From: Plectrocnemia conspersa
Lineage: Eukaryota > Arthropoda > Insecta > Trichoptera > Polycentropodidae
Length of the DNA stretch: 64,000 nucleotides
Assembly: GCA_009617715.1 (NCBI GenBank)
Contig: VTFK01000068.1
Location: 1,488,001 to 1,552,000 of the forward strand
Reading direction: 5' to 3'
The translations under genes and the position numbers were made by a program. Shown one piece after another: positions 46,501-58,475 of this stretch; within the stretch, counting starts at the first letter, position 1, and each line of letters opens with the position of its first letter. The notes beneath the pieces are model-generated. The model was not told the origin of the DNA, did no database searches, and was given only the letters and a program-made list of their open reading frames with translations.

Positions 46501-47170
46501 GTGTAGATAAAAAACATACACATATATAATATATTAATATTCTTATGGCATAACTTCTTTCGAAGCAACTTTCTCTCGGTCGGCGCGTTGAATTGTGTTC
46601 GAGGTATATAAATTAAATGGCGAATATCTCGACGACTTTTTTTTGCACGATCTCATATGCGTATTGTTAACAAGCTACCTTCCTGTTTCGAGTCTACGAG
46701 GGCAGTTCAAAAAATAACAGAACTTTAATTTTAAAATATTATTGAGTCGTAAAATAGAACTATTAAAAACTGAGTATAAAAGAATATTCTACTGCAGGCA
46801 CTTTTACGGCAATTATATAACGATGAAATGGAAAAGCTCAGCACAATAGAACGAGCATAGTCACTTACAAAGATTAAGATCAGTCATCGCGTTGGTGAGC
46901 TATTTTAAAACACCGGAAATTTTTGAACATCCTCGTATAATAAAAACTACTCAGAATTGAATCAGCGTGTGCAAAAAAGTGACCCACATTTACTCTGTAG
47001 GAGAGTGGCAACACATGTAGCATTAACTTTTTTCAGCTTTTTCAGAACTTTGAGACCTTTCATTGGTTCTAATTTAGAACAATCGACATTTTAGTCAAAT
47101 CCTCGTTTCAATTTCGCAATTGTGTCGGCTAAAAACGTTCTGGGGGACATTTGGCCTTAATTACCTGCCA
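46501..47170. other. Intergenic DNA
   Basis: CGAGGGCAGTTCAAAAAATAAC at about 46697 and CATCCTCGTATAATAAAAAC at about 46929 loosely resemble transposon ends, but no inverted repeat is convincing. Confidence 0.3.
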
Positions 47171-47323
47171 CGTTGGCGACATTTGTCAATTCCTCGTTAA
47201 CGACCAGTATTATTTTTTTTAAATCTTCTATCTTTAAGTCTTCTTTCCCGCAAGATATATATTACAAATTACGAGAGTCTCTCAGTTCGATTTATGTGCT
47301 TTTAAACGACGATCGTTTTGCGA

Positions 47324-47348
47324 TGTGGGAAAATGTAAGCCGTGGGAA
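47324..47348 (+). promoter_or_regulatory. Paired Su(H)-type sites
   Basis: TGTGGGAA (47324-47331) and CGTGGGAA (47341-47348) both match the Suppressor of Hairless consensus YGTGRGAA, in the same orientation 17 bases apart. They sit in a GC-richer segment (47100-47390) with no convincing coding frame. A Notch-responsive enhancer is a possibility, inferred from motifs only. Confidence 0.3.
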
Positions 47349-47390
47349 TTTATTCGGCGGTGGAGTAATTCGGTTTTGAAGGTTAACACT

Positions 47391-48148
47391 TTAGCGCCTT
47401 TGTTACTACATAAATTAAAATTTAATTGAAAACGTAGAGTAATTATCGAGATGAGATTTACTGATTCAATGGGGTCCAAAAAGCTCAAATTAAATTTAAA
47501 ATCATTTAAAAACTTAACCAGAAGATAATTTTAACGACGTGATGAAAAACGTCGTTTCACTACAAACAGTGGTGCTATATTAGTACTCATGGTTTTTTTT
47601 AAAGAATTATGGGTAAATATATGATGTTAAAAATCAATATAAGACTTATACTAAATAATTTAAAATCATTTATAAATTTAACATAAAAGGGATTGGTTCA
47701 ATAACGCAACTAATTGCTAAATATTTTTTTATTATTTCAGTTTTGTGTTAACAATTTTAAATAATAATATATAATTTATTTTAGAATCAGTAAAATAGAT
47801 TATTTTAAATTTTATTTAAAGGTACGTAATTAGATATTATTACGTCACGTATTAACTATTTATTTAATATAAAAAAACAGACTGTTTAATTATTACTAAC
47901 CGCTTAACAACTACCAATTAATTAAAACTAACGAGCAATTAATAAAATTACTGACCCAATAAATTGAAGCCTAAATAATATATAATATTTTAAAGTAGTT
48001 AGGTACATATTGTATTTAAAACATACTGTAATAATTTGCATTATAAAAAGCATGAAGGTCAATGAAGTCAAAATAGTTTGCCAGAAAGCTATTTTTGAAA
48101 ATTAAATTAAGCTATTACATTATTTATTATTAATAGTTATTTTTACAA
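47391..48148. other. A+T-rich intergenic DNA
   Basis: Nothing recognised apart from an 8-bp inverted repeat AACGACGT/ACGTCGTT near 47530-47555. Confidence 0.4.
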
Positions 48149-48193
48149 TTTCTAAAGTGATCTATTGTATTGCAAAATAGATCACTTTAGAAA
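48149..48193. repeat. Perfect 18-bp hairpin with 9-base loop
   Basis: TTTCTAAAGTGATCTATT (48149-48166) is exactly complementary in reverse to 48176-48193. The stem is short for a microRNA precursor and unusually perfect. It is probably a small palindromic insertion or a recent inverted duplication. Confidence 0.6.
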
Positions 48194-49269
48194 CGTACAA
48201 TTCGAATAAAATACTCAGGGTTAAATGTTCAAAAAACAATCCGGAAGTTCATATCTGCCGAAAGATAGCTTTATCGTGAAACTACCTTTTTCTAGTCACG
48301 GTAAACTTAATTCGAGCCATAAACATAATTTATGATCGTGTAAACACGCATAATTGTTGCTCTTAGCCAGCGTTACAAAATCATTGGATAATTTCTGATA
48401 ATTTAATCTAAAAAACGCCTACTACAAAGCCCTAAATTTTTAACGTGAATGCGTATTAACAAATTCAAACCTGGCTGGACACGATCCAAATAGACCAATG
48501 TAGAATAAGAATGAAAGAGTGAGTCATCCACTAATTACTTACTGGTAGCAGATAGTAGGCGCCTTTGTCACGTAGATTGTTTGACGTTTGTGTTATTTCA
48601 GTGGTTTCGTATGCATCCAGACGTCCGTGAAACGATCTATAATAATATATTTGTATACTGGTAGACAAGATATTTTGTATGGTTATGTTACGTTCAACGC
48701 TTCAGCTATTTCCGTTGCACCCTGTCGTCTGCGTCTGAAGTTTTTCCATCACCCCGCAAAATCTCTTTCACAAATCTCACTCGCAAACTTGCAGCCAGAC
48801 GTCCGAAAAAAGTTTTCCCTTGTTTGGCTCGCAGTATAATATTCGAAGTGTAATATCGACATGTGGAGGAGAAGAATGTTTCAATGGGAGGTTCTCAAAT
48901 GTTCATTTAACTGACTAAATATTCTTGGTTCAGATTTAAGAATCAAACTTTTATTGAAATTTATAATTGTTCTCATAAAATCGTTTTTAAAAAAAAAAAG
49001 ACCCTGGTTTTCATTTCTTTAGAATGCGGCCCGCTCCTCAAACTTAAAAGTTGATTTTATTAAAAGACTTTCCCTTAAATAAATAAAAATACTTGGATTA
49101 TTTTAAATAAGGGGAGGGGAGCTGATAATTATTTTGGTGGGCCCAAAATTTGTGACTGGATAAGCCCCCATACATTTTTGAAATCTGCGATAACCGCGCG
49201 GAATGGTTTCTTCTAATCTGTAATATTTAATTCTTAGATTTGAATAGTTACGTAAATTGTCAGCAATTT
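48194..49269. other. Intergenic DNA
   Basis: 48540-48850 is GC-richer and has an 83-codon plus-strand frame without a recognised domain; CAGACGTCCG occurs in it twice. Nothing else is supported. Confidence 0.35.
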
Positions 49270-49337
49270 CTTGCCATTCAAATTTTTTTTTTCAAGAAAA
49301 AAAAATTTGAATGGCAAGTTTTCGTTTTCAAGAAAAC
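49270..49337. repeat. Perfect 22-bp hairpin followed by a second small hairpin
   Basis: The arms 49270-49291 and 49297-49318 are exact reverse complements (CTTGCCATTCAAA plus nine T) around a 5-base loop. Immediately after, CGTTTTC/GAAAACG with an AA loop forms a second hairpin near 49322-49337. Both loops are purine-rich with the word CAAG/TTCAAGAA. Confidence 0.6.
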
Positions 49338-52300
49338 GTGCATATTTTTAAACATATGGCACAGACTCACCCTTTCTTATACAGTGGTATAAATAATCGA
49401 CTGTAAAACATTTAAAGATATTCGCAAAAATATAATTTTTAAAAAATAAGGCTCTTTGAAAATTCTCAAAATATTTTATGATTTCTCAAAATGAGAATTT
49501 TTCAATGAAGGTTTGAGGTATTTTAATTATAATTATCTGTAGATCTTCTCAGTTCCAGGTACAAGTACAACAGTTTACAAAAATATGTATGTAAATTGTG
49601 TCTATAGGGTCTAAAATTTTCCAATCAAAACTCAGTGATTCAGCTTTCAAGTTTATTGATCAATTTCTATGAAATAACTGCAAGTCATGGGAAGTTCTAA
49701 CTAGAGATTCTGTATCTAAATAGCCCGGGAATTTCGGGCTTTTGTGCCATCTCGTGTCCCAAAACTTACAAAAAACTAACCAGAGACTAAAAAGTTAATT
49801 TTGCTTTTCTATTAAAAAATTTGTTTGATATTAATATTTGTCATTCTTCCTAAATTTAAAACAGACCAAATTTTATGCCGATTGCCCTATTAGATGTATT
49901 TTTTGGTCCAAAAAATATTTTTCCTTTATCCAGATTAGTGATTATGTTTCGATACAACCAGGAAACACATTTTTGAGAATTTCAGAAAATTTAATATGAT
50001 ACTTTTTCCACTGAAAAAGTTTTCTAAAATTATCACAACTTTATCACTGGAGATGCTTATAGCGCTGTAATTGAAAATTATTTTCGAAGTTGTTCGGAAA
50101 AAATAAATTTAAACAAATATGTCTTTTTTTCTTATTTTTCTAATCGAATACTGAAGTAATTTGTGAAGACTATTCTTTTATAAATACGATTTTATATGCA
50201 CGAAGTTGACAATCGAGGAATAATTTAATAAACCACAGAATATTTCTCCGGTTAAAATAATAAATGTAGTCGACGAAAATAATTTAAGATTTTGCAATCA
50301 ACTGGGATAACGGATACGAAATCTAAATATGATATAAAATCCTTTACTTACATTACGTCAACATCAACGAAAAGCAAGCGAGTGTTCTAAACGGCATGAA
50401 TATTCACTACGAAAATTATAAATTTAATATTGATTCGTACCTAAATGCCTTGGTCTTCTTATAAAATATTTATACTTTTTTTTATGATATAATTTTAAAG
50501 TTTTTATAAATAATAAATAATTGTAACAAAACATATGCCTTTTTTAAATAAATTGATATATGTATTTTTTACACGAATATATTAATACAAATATTCATTC
50601 TTCATAAAAGTCGAGCCTTTAAAATAGTCCTGACGAACTATCAAGTATCATTTCTTTGATATTTGGTTCAAGAAGTCCTGAACTGTAGGGATTAAAAGAC
50701 TAAGGATAAACATCGAAGGAAGAATGAAGGAATATTTATTGACTTTGGGTTTAGTGTGTTCGTAGTATGTTGCTTTTGAAAGAGATTCTCAAATGCATCA
50801 TAAAAAATACATATAAATTATTGACTATCTGATAATTCTAGGAATCGATTTAGAATCAAAGCTGACTCAGTCTAGAAAGTCAATCGGTCGTTCAATGTTC
50901 TCTTTGCAATCTAAAATCTGCTGATCTCATCGTGAATATGTTAAACGCATGTACGTATTGCATAAAACAAGATTTAGACAAATGTAAAGTGTCAATTATA
51001 TTTTTAACGCAGCTTGATTTATTTATATTTGTATAATTTTATAATAAAAAAAAAAATGTTTTTCATTGTATAATAGCAGATTAAAATTTCTCTATTTGTT
51101 ATTTTTACATTAATTTGATATTATATGTATGTATGGATCTTTGTGTAAAGTTACGTTTTTATGTATGAGCATTATTTTTCTATTTTGTTAAATTATATTT
51201 TTAATGATTTTTTTACAATTATTTAACAAATATTGCAATTGCATTAAATTATTTATTATATTTTATAATTCAATATAATTACCTAAGTATTCTCCAGTGT
51301 GACAAATTTTCCATTTTCCACAAAAGCCCCGATAAAAATCAGCTAACCAACGTCTCCCAAATAAGAGATTTATCTCCTACAAAAAGAGAAAAAAATATAT
51401 TTCAACAAGATTTATTGTTTCTACACAAACCAACGATCTGACACGTTTCGTATATAAATAATAAAACTTTTAGTACAGCACTTAACAATATCTACAAGGT
51501 GGGTAAAAAATAAAACTCATTTTTTATAAAAACACTAAAAAGTTGAACTCAAGCTCTTTCTGTCGATGTACTATTTTATTACTCTAACATCAAGGTTATT
51601 TTAATGAGAACGATTGAAAAAAGTTATGCTAAAAAATAAAAACCATTAAATCAAACCTCATAACAAAAATCTTATAATTGACGTGTCACATATTAAATTA
51701 AGCCAAAACCTGTTTTGAAAAAGTATATCATAAAAAAATAAAATTGCCTTAAAATATCATTGGAAAGTATTATATAATAAATGACCTTTTATTTATTTTT
51801 TTCCTCCAACATAATTCATAAGATCATTCTACACCCTATTAAAACCATTTTACGAGAATAATGTCAAATTTTTAGATCAACAGATTCCGGTTAAAATAAA
51901 ATTAAATATAAAATCTAAGATATAATGTTTTATAATTTATTTGTTTATTATAGGTTTTTATTTTATTTTTGTATGTATTGAAAAAACATTGAAAAAATAA
52001 AAATTTATTAAAAATATAATATTTCTTTAGTTATATATACAATACGATGATTTTAAAAGTGATTTTATATTAGTCATATATTATGCAGAGTACCAATGAA
52101 TAAAATACTTGCGAATATAAATCATCAAAATATTACTTTTTTCTCTTCACATACAACAAACTATTAAATTTTTCCAAGAACTCTGTGAGTCTCAATGATT
52201 AATTAAAATCGCTCAACCAATGCATCTCCATGTGTTTTGGTCACATGAGATACAACTTATTCTTATGAACGAATGATTCATTCATAAATTCGAAGCCAGA

Positions 52301-52359
52301 CTTAAGATTCAAGTTATGCGACATTCATACTATCGATTCGCGCTAAGTTCAAACTCGAA
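49338..52359. other. Long A+T-rich intergenic stretch
   Basis: No gene, RNA or transposon is recognised. CAGCTTTCAAGTTTATTGATC near 49651 is a possible Rep-G fragment in reverse. Confidence 0.45.
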
Positions 52360-52720
52360 GTTAAGATTACTCAACCGATGAGTCATCGTCGTTAGTAAAC
52401 CTGGCCTTTCGCAGAAAACTCGCCGCCTTTGCAACTCTCGATTCGCCGATTATGGTATTAAATATCCCATCTGTGTGATTCGCGGAAATTTTTATTATTA
52501 ATGGTTTCAGAAAGGTGATGTGCCTCGAGTGTGTTTTATGGATTTTTGGAAAGGTTCAGTGGCAAGCGACAAAGTGTACTTTAGCTTCTGGTTCGCGTGG
52601 AAATTTCTTTGTCGAGATCTCATTCGTTTAGTCCTAATTGAGCGTGACGTCCGGTCCAGCTGTGTGAACAGAAATACTAAACATTTTAAACATGATTGTA
52701 TTTATGTTTAGATCTATCGA
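52360..52720 (+). other. GC-richer block with a 63-codon frame
   Basis: The block contains CTCGCCGCC, GAGCGTGACGTCC and a 63-codon frame (52520-52711) preceded by ATGGTTTCAG, an acceptor-like sequence. The predicted peptide is Trp/Phe/Cys-rich with no known domain. It could be a decayed exon or regulatory DNA. Confidence 0.25.
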
Positions 52721-53104
52721 CATCGGGGCAATTTTTTGGTATTTTTAAGTCTATTTTAAATTACTATGAAAAAAATAAAATAGTAATTAAAATTCATAAA
52801 TAATCTTCTAGGTCCATAAAAAGCACAAAAAATATAGAAATACATCTTACTAATGTGTAAATAGAAAACATTTATCCCATTTTATACGTATTAAATAAAC
52901 CTACTAATAAATTTAATTTATTATTTTATTTATTTATTTGTATATAATTGTGTGTAAATAAATAAAATTTAAATATCATATTATTTATTTGTTTAACGCC
53001 CCTGGTATAAACGATATAAACGAAGATGAGCATTATTGTCAACTTTCACAAGCAATTGTGAATTCTAACGACGCTTAGAGATAAGCAATCGTCATGAATA
53101 TAAG

Positions 53105-53180
53105 CTGGCCCTTAGGTACCTGCCGAGTATATATGAACAACTTCCAAGAATTTTGGAAGGCTTGGAACGCCCTGAGCTAT
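53105..53180 (+). repeat. Rep-H copy 2
   Basis: It shares GGAAGGCTTGGAACGC and flanking words with 12725-12790. The copy may extend to about 53240, where GTTCCAGGTATTCCGAAC forms a small inverted repeat. Confidence 0.45.
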
Positions 53181-53504
53181 ACCATGATACTGTTCATCCT
53201 CCACATTCTCGAAATTCAAATATTTAGTTCCAGGTATTCCGAACAATATTTATATAGTAATATTTGTGTATATTATTGTTATATTTTGCTTATGTGGAGT
53301 TTTATTTTGTAACAATCGTTATATAGTTGTTTTCATACTTGAGACCAGAATAAACTATCCTTGATTAAAACACAACAATGATACATATATATTAAGGAAA
53401 ATCCTTTATTTTGAGAACATAATTAAATCACATTTCGTATCAAAAGGTCAGTCAAAACATTGATAATAGTGCCGGCTCTTCGTGAATATAAAGTTCATCG
53501 ATTA

Positions 53505-53610
53505 ACCTGGTAGATTTAGAATATTTCAAACCCTCCTCGACACCTTTCGCGAAAATTTAAACACGGAAGCTGAGAAGAGTCGCCATATATATTAATCTTG
53601 CGTGAATAAA
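53505..53610 (+). repeat. Rep-G copy 2
   Basis: GATTAACCTGGTAGATT, AAACCCTCCTCGACACC and GGAAGCTGAGAAGAGTCGCC follow the Rep-G order seen at 62205 and 62935. Confidence 0.45.
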
Positions 53611-54007
53611 TATGTTATTATCCTCTCTCTCTAAGATTACTATTATAATCATATAATCAGCTTATATTTATTTGTACGTACGACCAAAAAACTTCCACTG
53701 TGTAATTTTTTCATGACTAGAAATAAATTAAAACTTGTATCTTATAACAGCGGCAAGGGCAATCATATTGTAATTTACAAAACGTCGCACAAGGTTAGTT
53801 TGAGTTGACAATGGTTTGTTTACCGGGCGTTTCCAATAAGACAGCGACTGCAGTGTTTTATTGACTTGGTGTGTATTTTTGAGTTCGAAGACTTCTGAGT
53901 TCTGACTTCTCGAAAGTCGTAAAGTCGTGCATACGCCGTCCCACTCGGTTTGTGTGCGGTCTTACCAGTTATTCTCAACAAGACAGATTGTATGACATAA
54001 ATTAAAA
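53611..54007. other. Intergenic DNA
   Basis: 53880-53960 is GC-richer and contains a short duplicated word (AAGTCGTAAAGTCGTG). Nothing else is recognised. Confidence 0.35.
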
Positions 54008-54080
54008 CTGAATTTTGACCAATCGTGTCTAAAAATCATTAAAATCGTTCCGTCGCCGTAATAATGTGAACGCTCGGTAG
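54008..54080 (-). mobile_element. Rep-A copy 8, small fragment
   Basis: ACTGAATTTTGACCAAT, then AAAATCGTTCCGTCGCCG and GTGAACGCTCGGTA correspond to the Rep-A start block in reverse, with an internal deletion and several substitutions. Confidence 0.45.
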
Positions 54081-54339
54081 CTCATGCAAAACGGCGTAGC
54101 CAAAACAGAGTCCATTATAATATGTATACGGATTTATAGGTAGAAATATTATCATAAATTGACAGGTTATAATTTATGCTGTTATTTTGCGTCTCATTTG
54201 TAAATACTGTGGTTGTGATATTTTCGATGAAATTCAGTGACTATTCTTAGTTTCCATATACAAATCTATTACGAATTATTTCGAGGATGGTTTGAGGTCT
54301 TCTTAAGAATCTTTAGGTAACTTCAGCTTTCAGGCTTAT

Positions 54340-54540
54340 TGATAAATTTATTGTCACGATATATAACCAGATATTTTAGACCCGTGATGTACCGGGTTCG
54401 AGTCCTAGTGATTTTCTGTCATGTCTTTGAAATCGTAATTAGCAATTATTATATAATTATCATTTCGATCGCAAATTAGGTTTTCTTAGATTTTCCGAAA
54501 CTCACTGATGAATATCGCCATAAGTGTTACCTGAGTATTT
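54340..54540 (+). mobile_element. Rep-D, tRNA-derived SINE with intact B box
   Basis: GGTTCGAGTCC at 54395-54405 matches the RNA polymerase III B box (GGTTCGANTCC) exactly. The A box region upstream is degraded. The tRNA-unrelated body (TTTTCTGTCATGTC, ATTATATAATTATC, GGTTTTCTTAGATTTTCC, AAACTCACTGATGAATATCG) recurs in reverse at 20875-20980 and partly at 23880-24010. No matching tRNA cloverleaf can be drawn, so this is a SINE and not a tRNA gene. Confidence 0.6.
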
Positions 54541-54912
54541 TAATTTTATTTAATAAATAATAAAAATGTACATAGATTTAATACTAGAAATAGAGACGAT
54601 TTAAGGATAGTTAAGTATAAAGAAAAAAGACGGCCAGGGGAATTATGTACGGAGGTGTGAATTTATATAATAATATTCCTATGACAATCCGCAAAAATAA
54701 ATGTATCAGGTTTCCTAAATGGAATAAAGAATTAATAAATAAATTATAATATAAAGTCTTTTTTATTTTCTGTTTATGTTTAAATTATGTGTAAAAACTA
54801 TCTATATTAGCTAAATAAATTAAGAAAAAAAAAAAAAAAAATTTTTTAATTAAATAATATTTTACAGTAAATTCATTTATTTTTTGTACTTAATTGCTTT
54901 TTCGGTGTTTAA
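54541..54912. other. A+T-rich DNA with a poly-A run
   Basis: A long A run lies near 54825-54840. Nothing else is recognised. Confidence 0.4.
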
Positions 54913-55618
54913 CCCTTAAGAGTGTTACTTCACACCAGTAAGACGCAGGTGGAAACTATTGAGAATTTTATTAGATTATATAACATATTGCGACAGACTA
55001 TGAATGGCGAGATGTTTTCTCCGAACAGTGGTGGAGAATCTGGCGCAGGGATGATGTCGGTGGAAGATCCTCAGAGGTCTTGTAGGTGGCGTGGCAGCGA
55101 CAGTATAGCGGAGGTTGCTCCCTTTCTGTGGCGGTGTCCGTGGAAGATCCTCAGAGTTCTGGTTGGTGTGGCAGCGTTAGAATAGCGTAGGCGGGGTTGA
55201 TCCCTCTCTGGTGCAACAAATCTATGACAGTATGTTGTCTCTTCGAGTGTCTGCCAGGTGACTGCTTGTGTCTGCCCTTATGTATTCAGGGCTCCAAAGC
55301 TTGCTCACCAATCTCAATCATGCTGCGATCATACAGCCAACACCGAAATAAGTATACGCTTTTAGAAAGTGACATATGCTTGATGGATATCTCCGAGGTG
55401 AATTGCGAAACGGAAATATTGTGACCATACGGTGCTATTTGTCTTCCGGTGATATATTGTTTCCCATGACCGTTTTATAATGTAGAAATATCACCGGAGA
55501 ATCCTTGAATTTTATTTATGAGAAAACTATTTAGTTCATGTCGTAACGAGAGCCTTTGTGGAATCGCACTATTGTTAAATAATCACTCACAAACGAGAGC
55601 CCGTATGGTTCCCACGGG
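54913..55618 (+). mobile_element. Possible piggyBac-type MITE, 706 bp
   Basis: The segment begins CCC after TTAA (54909-54912) and ends GGG before TTAA (55619-55622), the boundary pattern of piggyBac elements. The terminal similarity does not extend clearly beyond CCC/GGG, so this is tentative. The right end holds a CCCGT/ACGGG hairpin. Inside, about 80-base tandem units start at 55061 and 55141 (both TGGAAGATCCTCAGAG). CTTCCGGTGATAT and ATATCACCGGAG form an inverted repeat near 55445-55500. Open frames of 87 and 75 codons here are unassigned. Confidence 0.3.
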
Positions 55619-56139
55619 TTAAATATATTAATATCGGTAAAAACCTAGAATAATTCGAATATTCTTTATTCAATATTCGAATAGTTGAAAACTACGAATA
55701 TATAAAACCCTAGTTACCAGTCAAGAACGTACAGACTACGCTATTCCAACCTGATGTAATTATATTTTAAACTATAAAAATACAATTAAAATACACTTTA
55801 TTTTGAAGTTGGAAACTTTTCTTTTCGATAATATTTAATACAATAGAAAAGGGTCACATGTTACCTCTTTATAAAACAGGGCATGCGGTCCGGGAGAGGG
55901 GGCACAAAAATTATATTTTAAAATTTATTTTCTTTATTCGATAAACATATTATATATTTATTTATTTTTAAATTAATTTTTTTTGACGCTCCTCATCACA
56001 AAAGTCATTAATAACCGCATCATATTTTCTTTCATCAATTTGTCTAAAAGTTTTTTTCGATTGATTTTAATGCAAGAGCTGACAATCTACTCGCACTTTT
56101 CTAGTGAATGTATTTATTTTTATTATAAGCAATTCATGG
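55619..56139. other. A+T-rich intergenic DNA
   Basis: GAATATTC-type palindromes lie near 55660-55685. Nothing else is recognised. Confidence 0.4.
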
Positions 56140-56750
56140 CGCACGCGTATCGACTGAGCAGCCCCCCCCCCACCCCGCGCTGCAATCGGCTTTAGTCGCT
56201 CCCTCGGTGTGGTTGTCTGTAGCCGATTTTCTGAACAATAACGTTTCATAATTACGTAAATTAAAAAATTAATAAATTAAAAAAAAATAATTAAAAATTA
56301 TAAATTTACGTCCCAGAATATCTAGGAAGAAAACCGTAAAAGTTAACGATTACTCGGCGTATTGTAATGTGTGTTAGAATTTCCAAATTAAATATAGTTC
56401 GAACCCCTTTCTCGAGTTGCATATCCAAATCAGTCGATCGAAAGTCGATCGTACGCGACCCACGTGCGTTATTATCGATCGCTATCCGGCAGACGTACGT
56501 ATGCGATTGGCACACAGTTCGTACTCGTGCACCGGTCCAGCGATAAAGCCGCGGCGATTGCGATTGCATAAGCTGACCTCGGTTGCACACGATGCATCCG
56601 CGCTCATTCATAAAATTCAGACACGCCTACGACGTAAACAAATGCACCATTCACTAAAACACGGCGACTCGTAGCACAACCACGCGCGCCGCGCACGTAG
56701 TACTAGGCGTCGCGAAACGGAGTACACACAGTTCAGAAAAACAGTGATTC
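56140..56750. promoter_or_regulatory. Strong CpG-rich island
   Basis: 56400-56745 is the most CpG-dense part of the window (CGATCGTACGCGACC, CACGCGCGCCGCGCACG), preceded by a C10-11 run near 56163. Open frames of 101 codons (minus, 56306-56611) and 85 codons (plus, 56417-56674) overlap almost completely. That happens when TA-containing stops are rare, so neither is convincing. ACACAGTTCAGAAAAACAGTG at the right edge contains initiator-like words but no TATA box. A TATA-less promoter or first exon is a reasonable inference; a retroelement fragment is possible. Confidence 0.35.
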
Positions 56751-57468
56751 GAAATGAGATATAAATACTATGTGGTTGATTATTTCCATTCGTATTATAA
56801 CAGTGAAGTGATAGTTCAAATCAAGATATATTTAATAATTATAAACAGCAAATTCAGAACAATATTTTTTTAATAAAAAAACAATTTTTCCTGAGTGTAT
56901 TTTTTTAAGATAGACAATCTTTAACTAAATAACATTTTTGCTAATATTCGATTAGCATGTTACAGTAAATACGTATTACCAGTGAAGTTATATTTTCAGT
57001 GAAACCATATCCGAATACGTTTTCACCGGTAGATATATATTTCTATTAGCGAAAATATGATTTAACTGATTGGCGCTAGTGAAATTATATGCTTCTTTAA
57101 AATGTCCATGAATCTCAATTCGACAGTTGCGAAGCGAAAGTTATATTTTCCAATATTACATGTACAACTCTAAAAAAAATAACATGCAAATTAGTACTAT
57201 ACTTGTGCTTTATGTGTGCTGCAAAGAGGTACTAATTTTTTCAATTTTATTTCTTTAAGATAACTGGGGACTATTTGTTTTTTCAACAACAATTTATTTA
57301 TAGCGCTAAAGCCGCATTTAACTAAATATGACAATGGGAATGATAACAATAATATTTTCTTGCTAAACTTGTCATAATTGTGTATTTTGTTTCTGTCTCG
57401 GCACAAAGCCACGCCATTGTATTTTTTATTCTGAATAGTGTTTTAAAAGATTCATTATTTTGAAATTG
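56751..57468. other. A+T-rich intergenic DNA
   Basis: AGTGAAGTTATATTTTC and AGTGAAATTATAT near 56980 and 57079, with related words near 57000 and 57050, hint at a short diverged tandem repeat (spacing about 40-50). Confidence 0.35.
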
Positions 57469-57471
57469 TAA

Positions 57472-58361
57472 TGTCTGCACTACACTCTCTGGAAGTTGGC
57501 CAAGGTTGGCCAAAGACGGAGAATATAGTGGGTTACTTCGGGGTTACTTCGGTCGAGTTCGGTTCTGCCCGCTCTAAAATCTCTCTGAAGGTAAAGTGGG
57601 GGTAATTCAATCGAATTGGCCAGCTTCGAGCGTTTCTGAACATTCTCGGCAAACGGATCGAAGTCAAAGGATCCGAAGTTGGAGCAGTTCTTTCGAGCGC
57701 AAGCGGTGAGATACTTCACCTTTCGCTCTCTCGCGTGTTAAGTGATGACAGTGAGAGAGATAATGATATGTTTTTTCGCAAAATAAAATAGAACGAGTAA
57801 CTCGGTTCAATTTCAGTATGCGCGTAGGCGTCCTATGGTCAATACGCATGACGAGCGCTGCATCGTGGTCACGTGGTCAAGTTATAATACCACATGCTTA
57901 TCAGGGACTTCAACAGACTCTTACTGACATCTTTGACAAATTCTAGGATAGTCACAGATGTGGTGTTCGTATTCTGAAGTATCATTTTTATGCCTTATGG
58001 CATTTTTGATGTAGTGTTCGTAAAAAGCCGACAAGGATTTTGCGTAAATTGTATATTTATGACCGAAAAGTTTTCACTGATATTGTATTGGTGAGTGCCC
58101 ACACAAACTTTTATAATTATCAGTAGCGTAGATTTAATAATATGAAAATTTAAAAATTGTGATTATTTGGCACATTTTTCGATCGCGCGCAAATATGCCA
58201 GCTGTACGTGACAGCAACCGCCGTACGGACATCATTCACGGCCGCCGTCCGGACGGCATCTGAAATTTGTGGCAGTGTGGCCGCTACTCAGAAGTCGGCG
58301 ACCTCGGCAGATTTCAATTGAACTTCGGTTCGGACAACTTCCAGAGAGTTTAGTGCAAGCA
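57472..58361 (+). mobile_element. Rep-B copy 3, internally deleted, 890 bp
   Basis: The ends TGTCTGCACTACACTCTCTGG and (in reverse) TGCTTGCACTAAACTCTCTGG show one and two changes from consensus. TAA flanks both sides (57469-57471, 58362-58364). Relative to copy 1 it lacks about 215 bases (33575-33790), with the join at CATCTTTGACAAATT. Near the left end GGGTTACTTCGGGGTTACTTCGG is a small local duplication. No transposase. Confidence 0.8.
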
Positions 58362-58399
58362 TAAGAGATCTTGACTACATTGCATACCAATATCGGTTG

Positions 58400-58475
58400 T
58401 GTAATAGTAATATCGGTAATGATAGCTATAATATTTTTAAAACATAGTGTAACATCAAAATGCAGACAAACTGTA
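58400..58475 (+). repeat. Rep-I copy 2
   Basis: It matches 31400-31475 (AGTAATATCGGTAATGATAG, TAGTGTAACATCAAAATG) and lies 39 bases after Rep-B3. Confidence 0.5.

Noticed and set aside
46690..46960. Possible mariner or Tc1 element between CGAGGGCAGTTC and CATCCTCG
   Set aside because: The two ends do not pair convincingly and no transposase block was found.
54395..54405. B box suggesting a tRNA gene
   Set aside because: No acceptor stem, anticodon arm or intact A box can be drawn, and the downstream body is repeated elsewhere. It is a SINE.
56306..56674. 101- and 85-codon frames on opposite strands
   Set aside because: They overlap in CpG-rich DNA where stop codons are rare, so neither has independent support.
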